Shown here: in pieces, positions 1-9,796 of the stretch
Position numbering within the stretch: position 1 is the first letter of the stretch
Layout of the letters: each line of letters opens with the position of its first letter
Source of the DNA: Chryseobacterium sp. E1
GTDB taxonomy: Bacteria > Bacteroidota > Bacteroidia > Flavobacteriales > Weeksellaceae
Direction of reading: 5' to 3'
Assembly (NCBI GenBank): GCA_019203745.1
Contig: CP078104.1
Coordinates: forward strand, 4,464,001 to 4,528,000
Length of the DNA: 64,000 bases
The notes under the pieces: model-generated
Told to the model about the DNA's origin: nothing
Database searches by the model: none
Seen by the model: the letters and a program-made list of their open reading frames with translations, nothing else
Program-made: the position numbers and the translations under genes

Positions 1-1103
1 AGATTGTACTGATGGCACAGTATCAGAAAATAGGACGTTCTGATGAGCAGATCAAAGAATTTGCAACACCTGAACTGTATGAAAAGCTTAAAGCAGAAAA
101 AGAACAGGCAGCGAAGGATTTTACAGCGTATGTAAAAATATCGGCTATGACAACAATACGCTTCCTGAAGCATTGGAAAAAGCCGGTGCAGCGGGAATTG
201 CTATTTCAAACTGGACGGGGATTATGGGTGCCAACAGGATATTCGGAGCAAAAACATCAAAGATTCCGATGATCGATATTGATGTGGAAGATTATGGAAT
301 GCTTTACAGAATGGCAGAAAAAGGTGCACAGCCTAAAATTAAAATCGATGCCCAATCCAAAATACTTCCTGAAGCCAAAAGTTTTAATACCATTGGAATG
401 ATCAAAGGAAAGGAAAACCGGATGAATATGTAATACTTTCTGCTCACCTAGATTCATGGGACGGAGCTCAGGGAGCTACAGACAACGGAACAGGTACCCT
501 TACCATGCTGGAAGCCATGAGAATTCTTAAAAAGTATTATCCGAACAACAAAAGAACCATCGTTATAGGACTTTGGGGAAGTGAAGAGCAGGGGCTGAAC
601 GGTTCCAGAGGGTTTGTGGCAGATAATCCGCAGATCATCAAAGGAGTACAGGCTGCTTTCAATCAGGATAACGGAACCGGGCGTGTGGTCAATATCAGCG
701 GTCAGGGATTTGTAAAAGCATATGACTACGTAGGAAGATGGCTTGAAGGAGTTCCGAAATCGGTAAGAAGCCATATCAAAACGGACTTCCGGGAATGCCT
801 GGAGGCGGAGGTTCTGACCATGCTTCATTTGTGGCTGCCGGAGTACCGGGGATTTCTCTGGGGTCTCTGAACTGGGGATATTTTGGGTATACCTGGCATA
901 CTACTAAAGACACCTATGATAAAATCGTTTTTGATGAGGTGAAAAATAATGTAGTTTTAACTGCTGCATTGGCCTACATGGCATCTGAAGATCCTGAGTT
1001 TGCAAACAGAGAGAAAAGAGTAATGCCACAGGATGAAAAAGGAGAAACCGTAAAATGGCCTGAAGCAAAAGAGCCGAGAAGAAGTTCTAAAGATTATAAA
1101 TAA
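1..1103 (+). CDS. M28 family zinc aminopeptidase, 5' end outside window, frameshifted
   Basis: C-terminal part of a zinc-dependent M28 metallopeptidase, probably exported, that trims peptides. Visible zinc and catalytic motifs are SAHLDSWDGAQGATDNGTG (His and Asp ligands), LWGSEEQGL (catalytic and metal Glu), GGGGSDHASF, and the late His in YTWHTTKDTYD. All ligands expected for M28 are present. The reading frame changes near 145, 410 and 790, but conserved sequence continues across each break, so I read one gene. It stops at 1103 and is followed by a short hairpin. The N-terminus lies off the window, so signal peptide and start cannot be judged. The substrate is unknown. Confidence 0.85.
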
Positions 1104-1560
1104 AACTCTATTTGATGAGTTTTATATAATAAGGCTATTTTATGGCAGCCTTTTACTATTGGTATTTGATATCTTAATTTTTTGAATTTATTTACAAAGC
1201 AAGATATGATGTAAAATAAATCAATGTATTCGTGGCAAACACATAAGAGACTGCTCATTTTGGGCGGTCTCTTTTAATGTGTCACATGGCAATATCACTT
1301 CATTGGTCGGATTATATCGAGAATATCATTTTTGGCGACCCTTAAATATGATAGGATAAAAGTATTAAGAGTGCATATCTTAAAAATCTTGATTTTTCCT
1401 AACTGCCCTTATCTCGTTCACTCTCTTTAATGGTTAAGAAATAATATAGAAATAAATGCAGATTTATAATTGATAAAAGCGAGAGGCTTACGCCAGCAAT
1501 GGCAGATCTTCAATACCTGTTCAACAAAACAGTATTAAAAATATTCTTTATACCCAAAGA
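1104..1560. other. Intergenic region with two hairpins
   Basis: No coding gene is supported here. An inverted repeat AAAACTC...GAGTTTT at 1102-1124 directly follows the peptidase stop. A second hairpin, AAGAGAC...GTCTCTTTT, at 1245-1276 has a T-run and looks like a plus-strand terminator. The rest is AT-rich with no recognised motif. Confidence 0.5.
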
Positions 1561-2196
1561 TTATACATAAAGTTTCAGGTCCGGAAAATTTTCAATAGCA
1601 GGCTGATAATCATCACTGTTCAGATGTCCGAATCCGTATGCACAGAAAATAAAAGACAATCCATTGAATTTTGAAGCATCATGATCTGTCTGGGTATCAC
1701 CGATATATACAGTATCTTCAGGAGATAAATGATTTCTCTCCATAATGAGCTGTATATTCTCAGATTTCGGTTTTCTGCTTCTTCCATGTGACTCAAAATC
1801 TGCGAACAGGTGATTGAAATGATAATATTCTAAAAATGCTTCGATATACCCATCCTGGCAGTTGCTGACAATAAACAGGCGGTGATCTTCCGAAAGTTTT
1901 TTCAATGTTTCTTCAACGCCGTTGTATAAAATACCGCCACGGATGCGTAAGATCTGTTTTTCCTTTTCTATGATGTTGGAAAGAACTTCTTCCGCTTTCT
2001 GATCAGAAATACCGGATACAATATCCTTTATGATATCTTTAGCCAAAAGTCCCATATACGGGTTCATATCTTCAGGTTTCAACTCCCTTTCGATCAATTG
2101 ATGCTGATGCAAAACATCATTCCATATTCCGATGATCGTTGATCGGGGATCCCAAAGCGTTCCATCCAGATCAAAAATTAAATTTTTATACTTCAA
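1561..2196 (-). CDS. HAD-superfamily hydrolase, phosphoglycolate phosphatase-like
   Basis: An intact 211-residue HAD hydrolase, probably a cytosolic small-molecule phosphatase. Motif I, FDLDGTLWD near residues 8-16, holds the nucleophile Asp and the second Asp. FIVSNCQD near residue 110 is motif II (Ser). The conserved Lys lies in SRKPKSENI near 142, and motif IV is VYIGDTQTDHDAS near 163-175. An alpha-helical cap between motifs I and II fits subfamily I. The substrate cannot be named from sequence. It is one of the few unbroken genes in the window and is transcribed in the same direction as tex upstream. Confidence 0.88.
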   Translation of the reverse strand: MKYKNLIFDLDGTLWDPRSTIIGIWNDVLHQHQLIERELKPEDMNPYMGLLAKDIIKDIVSGISDQKAEEVLSNIIEKEKQILRIRGGILYNGVEETLKKLSEDHRLFIVSNCQDGYIEAFLEYYHFNHLFADFESHGRSRKPKSENIQLIMERNHLSPEDTVYIGDTQTDHDASKFNGLSFIFCAYGFGHLNSDDYQPAIENFPDLKLYV

Positions 2197-2372
2197 AACG
2201 TTGTTTAATATTGTTGGTTAATAGGGCAGGAGCAGGAAGTCACAGTTTACCTTATGATATTTGATCATGAATAAAATTGACTGAAAAAAGATGAAAAGTC
2301 AGAAAATTGTTACTTAGAGCTTAAAGTACTTCTCTCTTCCAGCTTCCGGCTTCCTGACTTTCTGTTCCATCA

Positions 2373-4492
2373 TTATAAAATCATACTCAGCTGTACTCTT
2401 TTTCTCGCTTCATCTACCTCCGTTACTTTTACCCTTACGTGCTGGTGAAGCTTTACCACTTCGTTGACATCAGACACAAAGCCATCTTTCAGCTGCGAAA
2501 TGTGTACAAGTCCGCTTTCTTTGATGCCCATGTCTACAAAACATCCGAAAGCGGTGATATTATTGACAATTCCCGGAAGAATCATTCCTGCTTTCAGGTC
2601 TTTAATGCTCTTTACATTCGGATCAAATTCAAAAACTTTAGCCGCTTTTCTAGGATCCAGACCAGGTTTTTCAAGCTCTTTCAGGATATCTTTGATACCC
2701 AGAATTCCGATCTCCTCCGTGATGTACGACTCGGGTTTTACCAGAGTTATTTTTTCTTTATTGGCAATCAGTTCGTTTGTTTTAATGCCCAGGTCTTTAG
2801 CCATTTTTTCTACAATTCCGTAAGCTTCGGGGTGTACTGCAGAATTATCCAGGGATTTTTAGCATTGGAGATCCTTACAAAAGCTGCCGCCTGCTGGAAT
2901 GCTTTTTCTCCAAGCCTTGGAACTTTTTTCAATTGCTTTCTGTCTTCAAAAGCACCGTTTTCAGCCCGGTAATTAACGATATTTTCAGCCATTTTTTCTC
3001 CGATCCCGGAAACATAGCTTAATAAAGATTTACTGGCTGTATTTAAATTGATCCCCACTGAGTTGACACATTTCATCACTGTAGAATCAAGTTCGTTTTT
3101 CAATTGTGTCTGATCTACATCATGCTGATATTGTCCGACTCCGATAGATTTCGGATCAATTTTTACCAGCTCTGCCAACGGATCAGAAAGTCTCCTTCCG
3201 ATCGAAACTGCTCCACGTACAGTCACGTCATACGTTGGAAATTCCTCTCTTGCAATCTTGCTTGCAGAATACACAGAGGCTCCGGCTTCAGAAACCACAA
3301 AAACCTGTAACGGTTTGTCAAAAGCAATCTTTTAATAAAAAACTCTGTTTCACGGCTCGCTGTTCCGTTTCCGATAGAGATTGCTTCAATATTATAGGCG
3401 TTCACCATAGAACGGATTTTTTCATTGCCATTCCGCTTTCATTCTGAGGAGCGTGAGGGTAGAGGGTTTCGTTGTGCAGCAGGTCGCCTTTCTCGTCCAG
3501 GCAAACCACTTTACAGCCGCTTCTGTATCCCGGATCTATCGCCAGAATTCTTTTCTCTCCCAAAGGTGGGGCTAAAAGCAGTTGACCCAGATTCTCAGAG
3601 AAGATTTCAATGGCTTTCTGATCCGCCTTTTCCTTAGCTTCCTGCAGGGCTTCATTGGAAATGGCAGGCTCCAGAAGTCTTTTATAACTGTCTTTAATGG
3701 CCAGGGCGATCTGCTCTGCGCTTTCATTATTTGATTTAATGATGGCTTTTTCTATGAAGTCAATAGCTTCTTCCTTGTCAATTCCCACATTGGTCTTTAC
3801 AAATCCTTCAGATTCTGCCCTCAGCATGGCGAGAAGCCTGTGTGAAGGCGTTCTGTTGAGGTTCTCTTCCCATTCAAAATACTGGGAAAATTTCTGGGCT
3901 TCTTCCTCATCTTTTTGGCCTTCACAACTTTTGAAGTTATCACAGCCTTACGCTGGAATATGCGGCGAAGATTTTTACGCACATACATATTTTCATTGAT
4001 CCATTCAGCCATGATATCCCTGGCTCCCTGAAGTGCCTCTTCCTCAGATCCCACCTCATTGTTTACGTATTTCGATGCCAGCAGTGCAATATCATTATTC
4101 TTCTGGCTCATGATGATTTTGGCTAAAGGTTCCAGTCCTTTTTCTTTAGCGGCATCAGCCCTGGTTTTCTTACGTTTTTTAAAAGGTAGGTATAGGTCTT
4201 CCAGTTCCTGAAGGTCAAAACTGTCTTCAATCCTTTGTCTGAGTTCAGAGGTCAATGCATCCTGTTCTTCTATAGACTTTAGAATAGATTCCTTTCTTTT
4301 GATGATCTCTTCAAACTGCTTACTGATCTTGGCGATCTGCTCAATCTGTGTTTCATCAAGGTTTCCGGTTTTATCCTTCCGGTAACGAGCAATAAAAGGA
4401 ATGGTGCAGTCTTCTGCCAGTAATTGTAAAGTATTGTTGATGCTCTTTTCAGAAATATTGAGCTGCTTCTGTATAAATGCTACGGTCGTCAT
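2373..4492 (-). CDS. tex: Tex-type RNA-binding S1 protein, frameshifted
   Basis: A Tex/YhgF-family RNA-binding protein implicated in transcription and RNA handling. In order there is an N-terminal helical region (MTTVAFIQKQLNISEKS), a YqgF-like RNase H fold (RILAIDPGYRSGCKVVCLDEKG), helix-hairpin-helix motifs (SYVSGIGEKMAENIVNYR, KVPRLGEKAFQQAAAFVRI) and a C-terminal S1 domain (GIVNNITAFGCFVDMGIKES to KRVQLSMIL). The frame changes near 3915, 3421, 3330 and 2855, each time in or beside a homopolymer, with conserved sequence resuming at once. The reconstructed length of about 707 residues matches the family. The ATG at 4492 is chosen because conserved Tex sequence begins there. The tracrRNA lies just upstream on the same strand. 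Confidence 0.93.
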
Positions 4493-4529
4493 TGTTTGTT
4501 TTAGAATAGCTAAAATAGGGTTTTAAAAC

Positions 4530-4606
4530 GAAAAAGGCGAGTTGCCCTGCCTTGAATGTTTTCACAACGGAATAATCCTTATTGTGAATTGCTTTTCAAA
4601 ATTATT
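4530..4606 (-). ncRNA. Predicted tracrRNA of the type II-C CRISPR-Cas locus
   Basis: On the minus strand the sequence from about 4606 reads through an anti-repeat (AATAATTTTGAAAAGCAATT, then CACAAT). It aligns to the CRISPR repeat end AATAATTTTTGAAAGCAATT/CACAAC with only two one-base gaps and a final mismatch. It then runs AAGGATTATTCCGTTGTG and ends in a hairpin AGGC...GCCT followed by TTTTT. That order (anti-repeat, linker, terminator hairpin) is the known layout of tracrRNAs, which pair with crRNA repeats and load into Cas9. The RNA is divergent from cas9 and about 77 nt long as predicted. The 5' end is inferred from the -7 box at 4611-4618. Confidence 0.85.
4531..4553 (-). terminator. 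tracrRNA 3' hairpin and terminator
   Basis: On the minus strand AGGCAG...CT-C-GCCT forms an imperfect stem with one bulged C, followed by five T. It both ends the RNA and forms the 3' hairpin typical of tracrRNA. Confidence 0.75.
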
Positions 4607-4610
4607 GATA

Positions 4611-4618
4611 CAAATATA
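4611..4618 (-). promoter_or_regulatory. -7 box of the tracrRNA promoter
   Basis: The minus strand reads TATATTTG, a full match to the Bacteroidetes -7 consensus TANNTTTG, a few bases before the anti-repeat. No convincing -33 TTG lies at the usual distance. Confidence 0.6.
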
Positions 4619-4707
4619 GATGAAAAACTCTTAAGTTGATTTACGGAAACCTCATTTTTAATAAATTTTTATTTCTATTTTTATGTGGTATCTGAAAATT
4701 AATAATC

Positions 4708-7700
4708 ATGATTAAAAATATACTTGGATTAGACTTAGGAACCAATTCTATTGGCTGGGCTTTAATAGAAGTTGATGAAAATAATATTCCTATCCGCATT
4801 ATTGCAATGGGTTCCAGAATAATACCTTTATCAACCAATGATAAGGATGAATTTCAAAGGGGTTATCAATCACAAAGAATCAAAGCAGAACAATAAGCCG
4901 TACTCAGAGAAAAGGATATGATAGAAAACAATTAAAAAAACTGATTTAAAGAGGGTTCTGAATAAATACAACATATTTCCATCAGAAGAATTGCTGAAAC
5001 TTCCAATGCTTGATTTGTGGAAACTGAGAAGCGATTCTGCCAATCCAAATGAGAATATTTCTGCAGAACAATTAGGACGTATTTTATATATGCTTAATCA
5101 GAAAAGAGGCTATAAATCAGCCAGAGGTGAAGCTAATGCTGATAAAAAGATACAGACTATATTCAGGCGGTAAAAGGACGTTACGCACAGTTAAAAGCGG
5201 GGCAGACTATTGGACAGTATTTTTATGAAGGACTTTCTACTGCTTTTTCAGACAAAAATAATCAGCAGTATTTCAGGGTAAAAGAAGAGGTTTATCCGAG
5301 AGAAGCTTATATAGAAGAGTTTGATACTATTATTAATGCTCAAAAAAATAAGTACGATTTTCTTACCGATAAAGTAATTTATCAATTAAGGAATGAAATC
5401 ATTTATTTTCAAAGGAAACTGAAATCTCAGAAAAAATTGGTAAGTATCTGTGAATTTGAAGGATTTAACAAAACTGTTTTTGATAAAGAAAAGAATAAAA
5501 ACAAAGTGGTTTTTGTCGGACCCAAAGTTGCACCCAAAACCTCTCCATTATTTCAGCTTTGCCGAATATGGGAAGTTGTGAATACGATTACTTTAAAAAT
5601 AAAAAATCCGGAAGGGAGCAAATATAAATGGGGCGAAAAAATTCCAGATTTGAAGGAAAAAGAAGTTTTAGCAGACTATTTATTTAAAAATGAAAGTTTA
5701 AGCTTTAGTAAACTATTAGAAATTTTAGAATTAAAAAAGGAAAATGTGTATGTTAATAAACAAATCCTAAAAGGTATTAAAGGAAATGAAACATATGCAA
5801 CTCTTCATTCTATTTTAGACGATCATGAACTTTTAAAATTTGACGTATCGATTATTACTTCGGATCATACTGCGATTTTAGTAGATAAAAAGACTGGTGA
5901 AATTATTGAAGAAAGGTCAGGTCTTGAACTGGATGGATCAATAGAAAAAGAACCTTTGTATCAGTTGTGGCATACGATCTATTCTCTGAAGGATTTAGAT
6001 GAATGTAAAAATGCTTTAATTAAAAGGTTTGGTTTTGACGAAGAGATTGCGGAAAAACTGTCTCGCATTGACTTTAACAAACAGGGCTTCGGAAATAAAT
6101 CAAATAAATCTATGAGAAAAATTCTTCCTTTTCTGATGGAAGGTTATGATTATTCTCAATCCTGTAGTTGGGCCGGTTATAATCATTCTAATTCTTTGAC
6201 AAAAGATGAGAAAGAACAACAAATTACCTTAGACCGATTAGAGCTCCTTCCTAAAAATAGTTTGAGGCAGCCTATTGTTGAGAAAATTTTGAATCAGATG
6301 ATTAATGTAGTCAATACAATTCTTGAACAATATGGAAAGCCACATGAAATTAGAGTTGAACTTGCCAGGGAATTAAAACAAAGTAAGGACGAACGGAATG
6401 AAACTGATTTACAAAACTCTAAAAATAAAAAGCTGAATGAGGAAATCGGAAAACGATTAGATGAATTGGGGTTGCCTGTAACTAAACGATATATTCAAAA
6501 GTATAAATTTATATTTCCTTCTCTTAGTAAAAATCTGAAAGATGCTCAGGTCAATAATCAATGTATTTATTGTGGAGAAACCTTCAATTTAACAGAAGCT
6601 TTAAGTGGGGATGCTTATGATGTTGACCATATTGTGCCAAAAGCTTTATTATTTGATGATTCTCAGACAAATAAAGTTTTGGTTCATCGAAAATGTAACT
6701 CTACAAAAACTAATCAAACCGCATATGATTACATTGCAACAAAAGGAGATGAACATGTAAGGATATATTCAGAACGTATAGATGACTGGTTCAAAAGAGG
6801 AATCATTTCATACAGTAAAATGCAAAGATTGAAAGTTTCACACAAGGAATATCTTGAAAGAAAAAACATTGGGAAAGAAACTGAAACCGATAAAAAGCTT
6901 TGGGAAAACTTTATCGACAGACAGCTGAGAGATACTCAATATATTTCTCGCAAATCAAGAGAGATTTTGCAGAAAGTATGTAATAATGTAATGACAACAG
7001 AAGGTGGAGTTACTGCAAAACTTCGTAATCTATGGGGTTGGGATGATGCATTGATGAACCTTCAAATACCTAAATACAAAGAATTAGGACAAACCATTAT
7101 TAAAGAATGGACAAGCGAACATGGAAAAAGAAAGCATCAAAAAGAAGAAATCGAAAACTGGACAAAAGAGATGATCATCGCCATCATGCCATTGATGCTT
7201 TGGTAATAGCCTGTACAAAACAAGGCTTTATTCAACGAATAAATACTTTGAATTCTAGTGAAACAAAAGATTTGATGACAAAAGAAATTGAGGATGCTAA
7301 AATAGTATTTAATGAAAAGACGACTCTGTTAGAAAAATATTTGAAAGCACAAAAGCCTTTTACTACACAAGAAGTAATGAATGAAGCTGATAAAGTTTTG
7401 ATTTCTTTTAAAGCAGGTAAAAAAGTAGCAACCATAACTAAATTTAAAGCAACTGGAAAAAATAAAAAAACAGGTGTAATTGTTCCAAGAGGTGCTTTAC
7501 ATGAACAGTCTGTTTATGGTAAGATAAAAGTAATTGAGAATGATAAACCTTTAAAATATTTATTTGAAAACTCAGATAAAATTGTAAATCCTAGGGTTAA
7601 AGAACTTATTGAAAAGAGACTCTCAGAAAATGAAAATAATTCTAAAAAGGCTTTATCAACATTAAAGAAAACCCCAATCTTTTTAAATGAAGAAAAAACT

Positions 7701-8504
7701 GAAACTCTGGAAAAAGCATCTTGTTACAATCAGGCAACAGTATTGAAATATAAATTGCAAAACCTAAAAGCAAGCCAGGCTGATGATATCGTTGATGGAA
7801 GAGTAAAGATTTTAGTAAAAGAAAGGCTTGCACAATTTGGAAATAAAGAAAAAGAAGCTTTCAAGGATACACTTTGGTTCAATGAAGAAAAGCAAATACC
7901 GATTATAACCGTCCGTTTGTTTGCCCGTCCTGACGCTAATAATTTACAGACAATTAAAAAAGATAGGAATGGTAAAGATATTGGCTTTGTTTTGACAGGA
8001 AACAATCATCATATCGCCATTTATGAAGATAAAGATAATAAGCTGGTTCAACATAGTTGCACATTTTGGCATGCAGTAGAAAGAAAAAAATATAATATTC
8101 CTACTGTAATTAAAAATTCATCAGAGGTTTGGAATCAATTATTACATAAAGAACTTCCAGGAACATTTTTAGATAAATTACCTGCGGATAAACTGAATTT
8201 AAAGTTCAGTATGCAGCAAAATGAAATGTTTATTCTTGGTTTACCACAAGAGGAATTTGATGAAGCAATAGCAAATAATGATAAATCTTTATTGAGTAAA
8301 CATTTGTACTTGGTTTGGAGTATTGCAGAAGGTGATTATTGGTTTAGACATCATCTAGAAACAAAAAATACCGAGTTAAAGAAAACCGAGGGGGCAAAAG
8401 AAAGTAAAAGATATTATCGATTAAGCTCAAAAGGATTTATTGATTTAAATCCAATAAAAGTAAGATTGAGTCATTTAGGAGAAATTACCAAAATAGGAGA
8501 ATAA
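4708..8504 (+). CDS. cas9: Type II-C CRISPR endonuclease Cas9, frameshifted
   Basis: RNA-guided DNA endonuclease of the CRISPR system. RuvC-I is GLDLGTNSIGWAL with catalytic Asp9. The arginine-rich bridge helix is ISRTQRKGYDRKQLKK. RuvC-II is IRVELARELKQ near 6350. The HNH domain near 6560-6720 shows CIYCGE, DVDHIVPKA with the catalytic His, and HRKCNSTKTN. RuvC-III is HHAIDALV at about 7181. A long C-terminal region (7300-8504) is the likely PAM-interacting part. Frame changes at about 4890, 5155 and 7165 do not remove any catalytic residue. The reconstructed protein has about 1,265 residues. It is followed closely by cas1, with no csn2 or cas4, which defines II-C. The start is the ATG just ahead of RuvC-I. 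Confidence 0.95.
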
Positions 8505-8509
8505 TAATT

Positions 8510-9404
8510 ATGATCACCCGCTCCATCTACATAGGCAATCCTGCTTATCTTAAACTTAAAGATGAGCAAATGTATATTTTAGAACCTTCCACAAAAGAAA
8601 TGAAAGGAAAAGTCCCTGTGGAAGATTTGGGATTACTGATGCTGGATCATTTTCAGATTACGATCTCGCATCAGTTAATTCAGAAAATGATGGGAAACAA
8701 TGTAGTTGTGGTTAGTTGTGATAATCATCATTTACCACACGGAATAATGCTTCCGTTGCATGGACACACGGAACATTCAGACCGGGTCAAAGACCAGTTG
8801 GAAGCCAGTGAACCCCTCAAAAAGCAACTTTGGAAACAGACGGTTGAATGTAAAATTGAAAATCAAAAGGAAGTTTTAAAACGATTAGGAAATTATTATG
8901 AGCCGATGACTGATTATCAGAATAATGTGAAAAGCGGCGACATTACGAACATGGAAGGTATTGCAGCACAACATTACTGGAAATATCTTATCAGTCTGGA
9001 TTTTTTGAGACAACGTTTTGGAGATTCACCCAATCAGTTTTTCAATTTTGGATATTCGGTTCTCAGAAGTATTGTAGCAAGGGCAATTGTTGAAACCGGA
9101 TTACTTCCCGTATTGGGAATATTCCATAAAAATAAATACAATCCTTACTGTCTGGCTGACGATCTGATGGAACCTTATCGTCCATTTATTGATTTGCTTT
9201 GTGATGCAATGGCTGGAAATTCATTCTGATACAGAAGAATTATCAAAAGAATTTAAAGCTCATATTCTTCAGATTGCGACCAAAGATGTACGTATTGACG
9301 ACAAAACGAGACCTGTGTTGGTTGCTGTTAAAACAACTGCTTCCTCACTTTACAAATGCTATACAGGAGAAAAACGCCTGATCTCTTATCCTCAACTGTT
9401 ATGA
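8510..9404 (+). CDS. cas1: CRISPR integrase Cas1, one frameshift
   Basis: Cas1 with Cas2 integrates new spacers into the array. Putative metal ligands are the Glu in GDITNMEGIAAQHYW (about residue 149), the His in LGIFHKNKYNPYCLADDLME and the following acidic cluster. The protein starts MITRSIYIGNPAYLKLK, five bases after the cas9 stop. One frame change near 9225 splits the last ~60 residues, which continue as HSDTEELSKEFKAHILQIAT to the stop at 9404. The length of about 297 residues is normal. Its TGA stop overlaps the cas2 ATG (ATGA), so the two are translationally coupled. Confidence 0.95.
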
Positions 9405-9739
9405 ATTCCGAAAGGTTTAATGCATACCGAATTATGTGGGTTTTAGTATTATATGATTTGCCAACAGAGACTAAGGCCAATATGAAAGATGCTAACCGCT
9501 TTCGTAAATCTTTGCTTGATGATGGTTTTACTTTATTTCAGTTTTCAATGTATGTAAGACATTGCCCGAGCCGTGAAAATGCTGAGGTTCATATTAAAAG
9601 GGTGAAATTTATGCTTCCAAAAGCAGGTAAGGTTGCCATTATGTGCATCACCGACAAACAGTTTGGAGATATTGAAATATTTTTTGCCAGAAATAAAGAA
9701 GAGCCGCCTCCAACCTTTCAGCAGCTTGAATTATTCTAA
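9401..9739 (+). CDS. cas2: CRISPR adaptation protein Cas2
   Basis: An intact 112-residue Cas2 that forms the dimeric core of the Cas1-Cas2 integrase. The ferredoxin-like first strand with its conserved Asp is MWVLVLYDLPTET, and FTLFQFSMYVRHCPSRENA is the second conserved block. The start is the ATG at 9401 because it overlaps the cas1 stop and gives the family's usual length. In-frame codons upstream of it lie inside cas1. It ends 58 bases before the array. Confidence 0.95.
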   Translation: MNSERFNAYRIMWVLVLYDLPTETKANMKDANRFRKSLLDDGFTLFQFSMYVRHCPSRENAEVHIKRVKFMLPKAGKVAIMCITDKQFGDIEIFFARNKEEPPPTFQQLELF

Positions 9740-9757
9740 ATTTTAAATTCTAAATAC

Positions 9758-9793
9758 AAAAATAATCTACTGATTTTCAGTAGATTATTTTTT
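9758..9793. terminator. Bidirectional terminator between cas2 and the array
   Basis: AATAATCTACTG-atttt-CAGTAGATTATT is a perfect 12-bp stem, followed by T-runs on both strands. It can end the cas operon on the plus strand and pre-crRNA on the minus strand. It fills most of the 57 bases between cas2 and the first repeat, leaving almost no room for a conventional leader. Confidence 0.8.
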
Positions 9794-9796
9794 GAG

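Noticed and set aside
9356..9400. An upstream extension of cas2
   Set aside because: These codons lie inside the end of cas1. The ATG at 9401 overlaps the cas1 stop and gives the usual Cas2 length.
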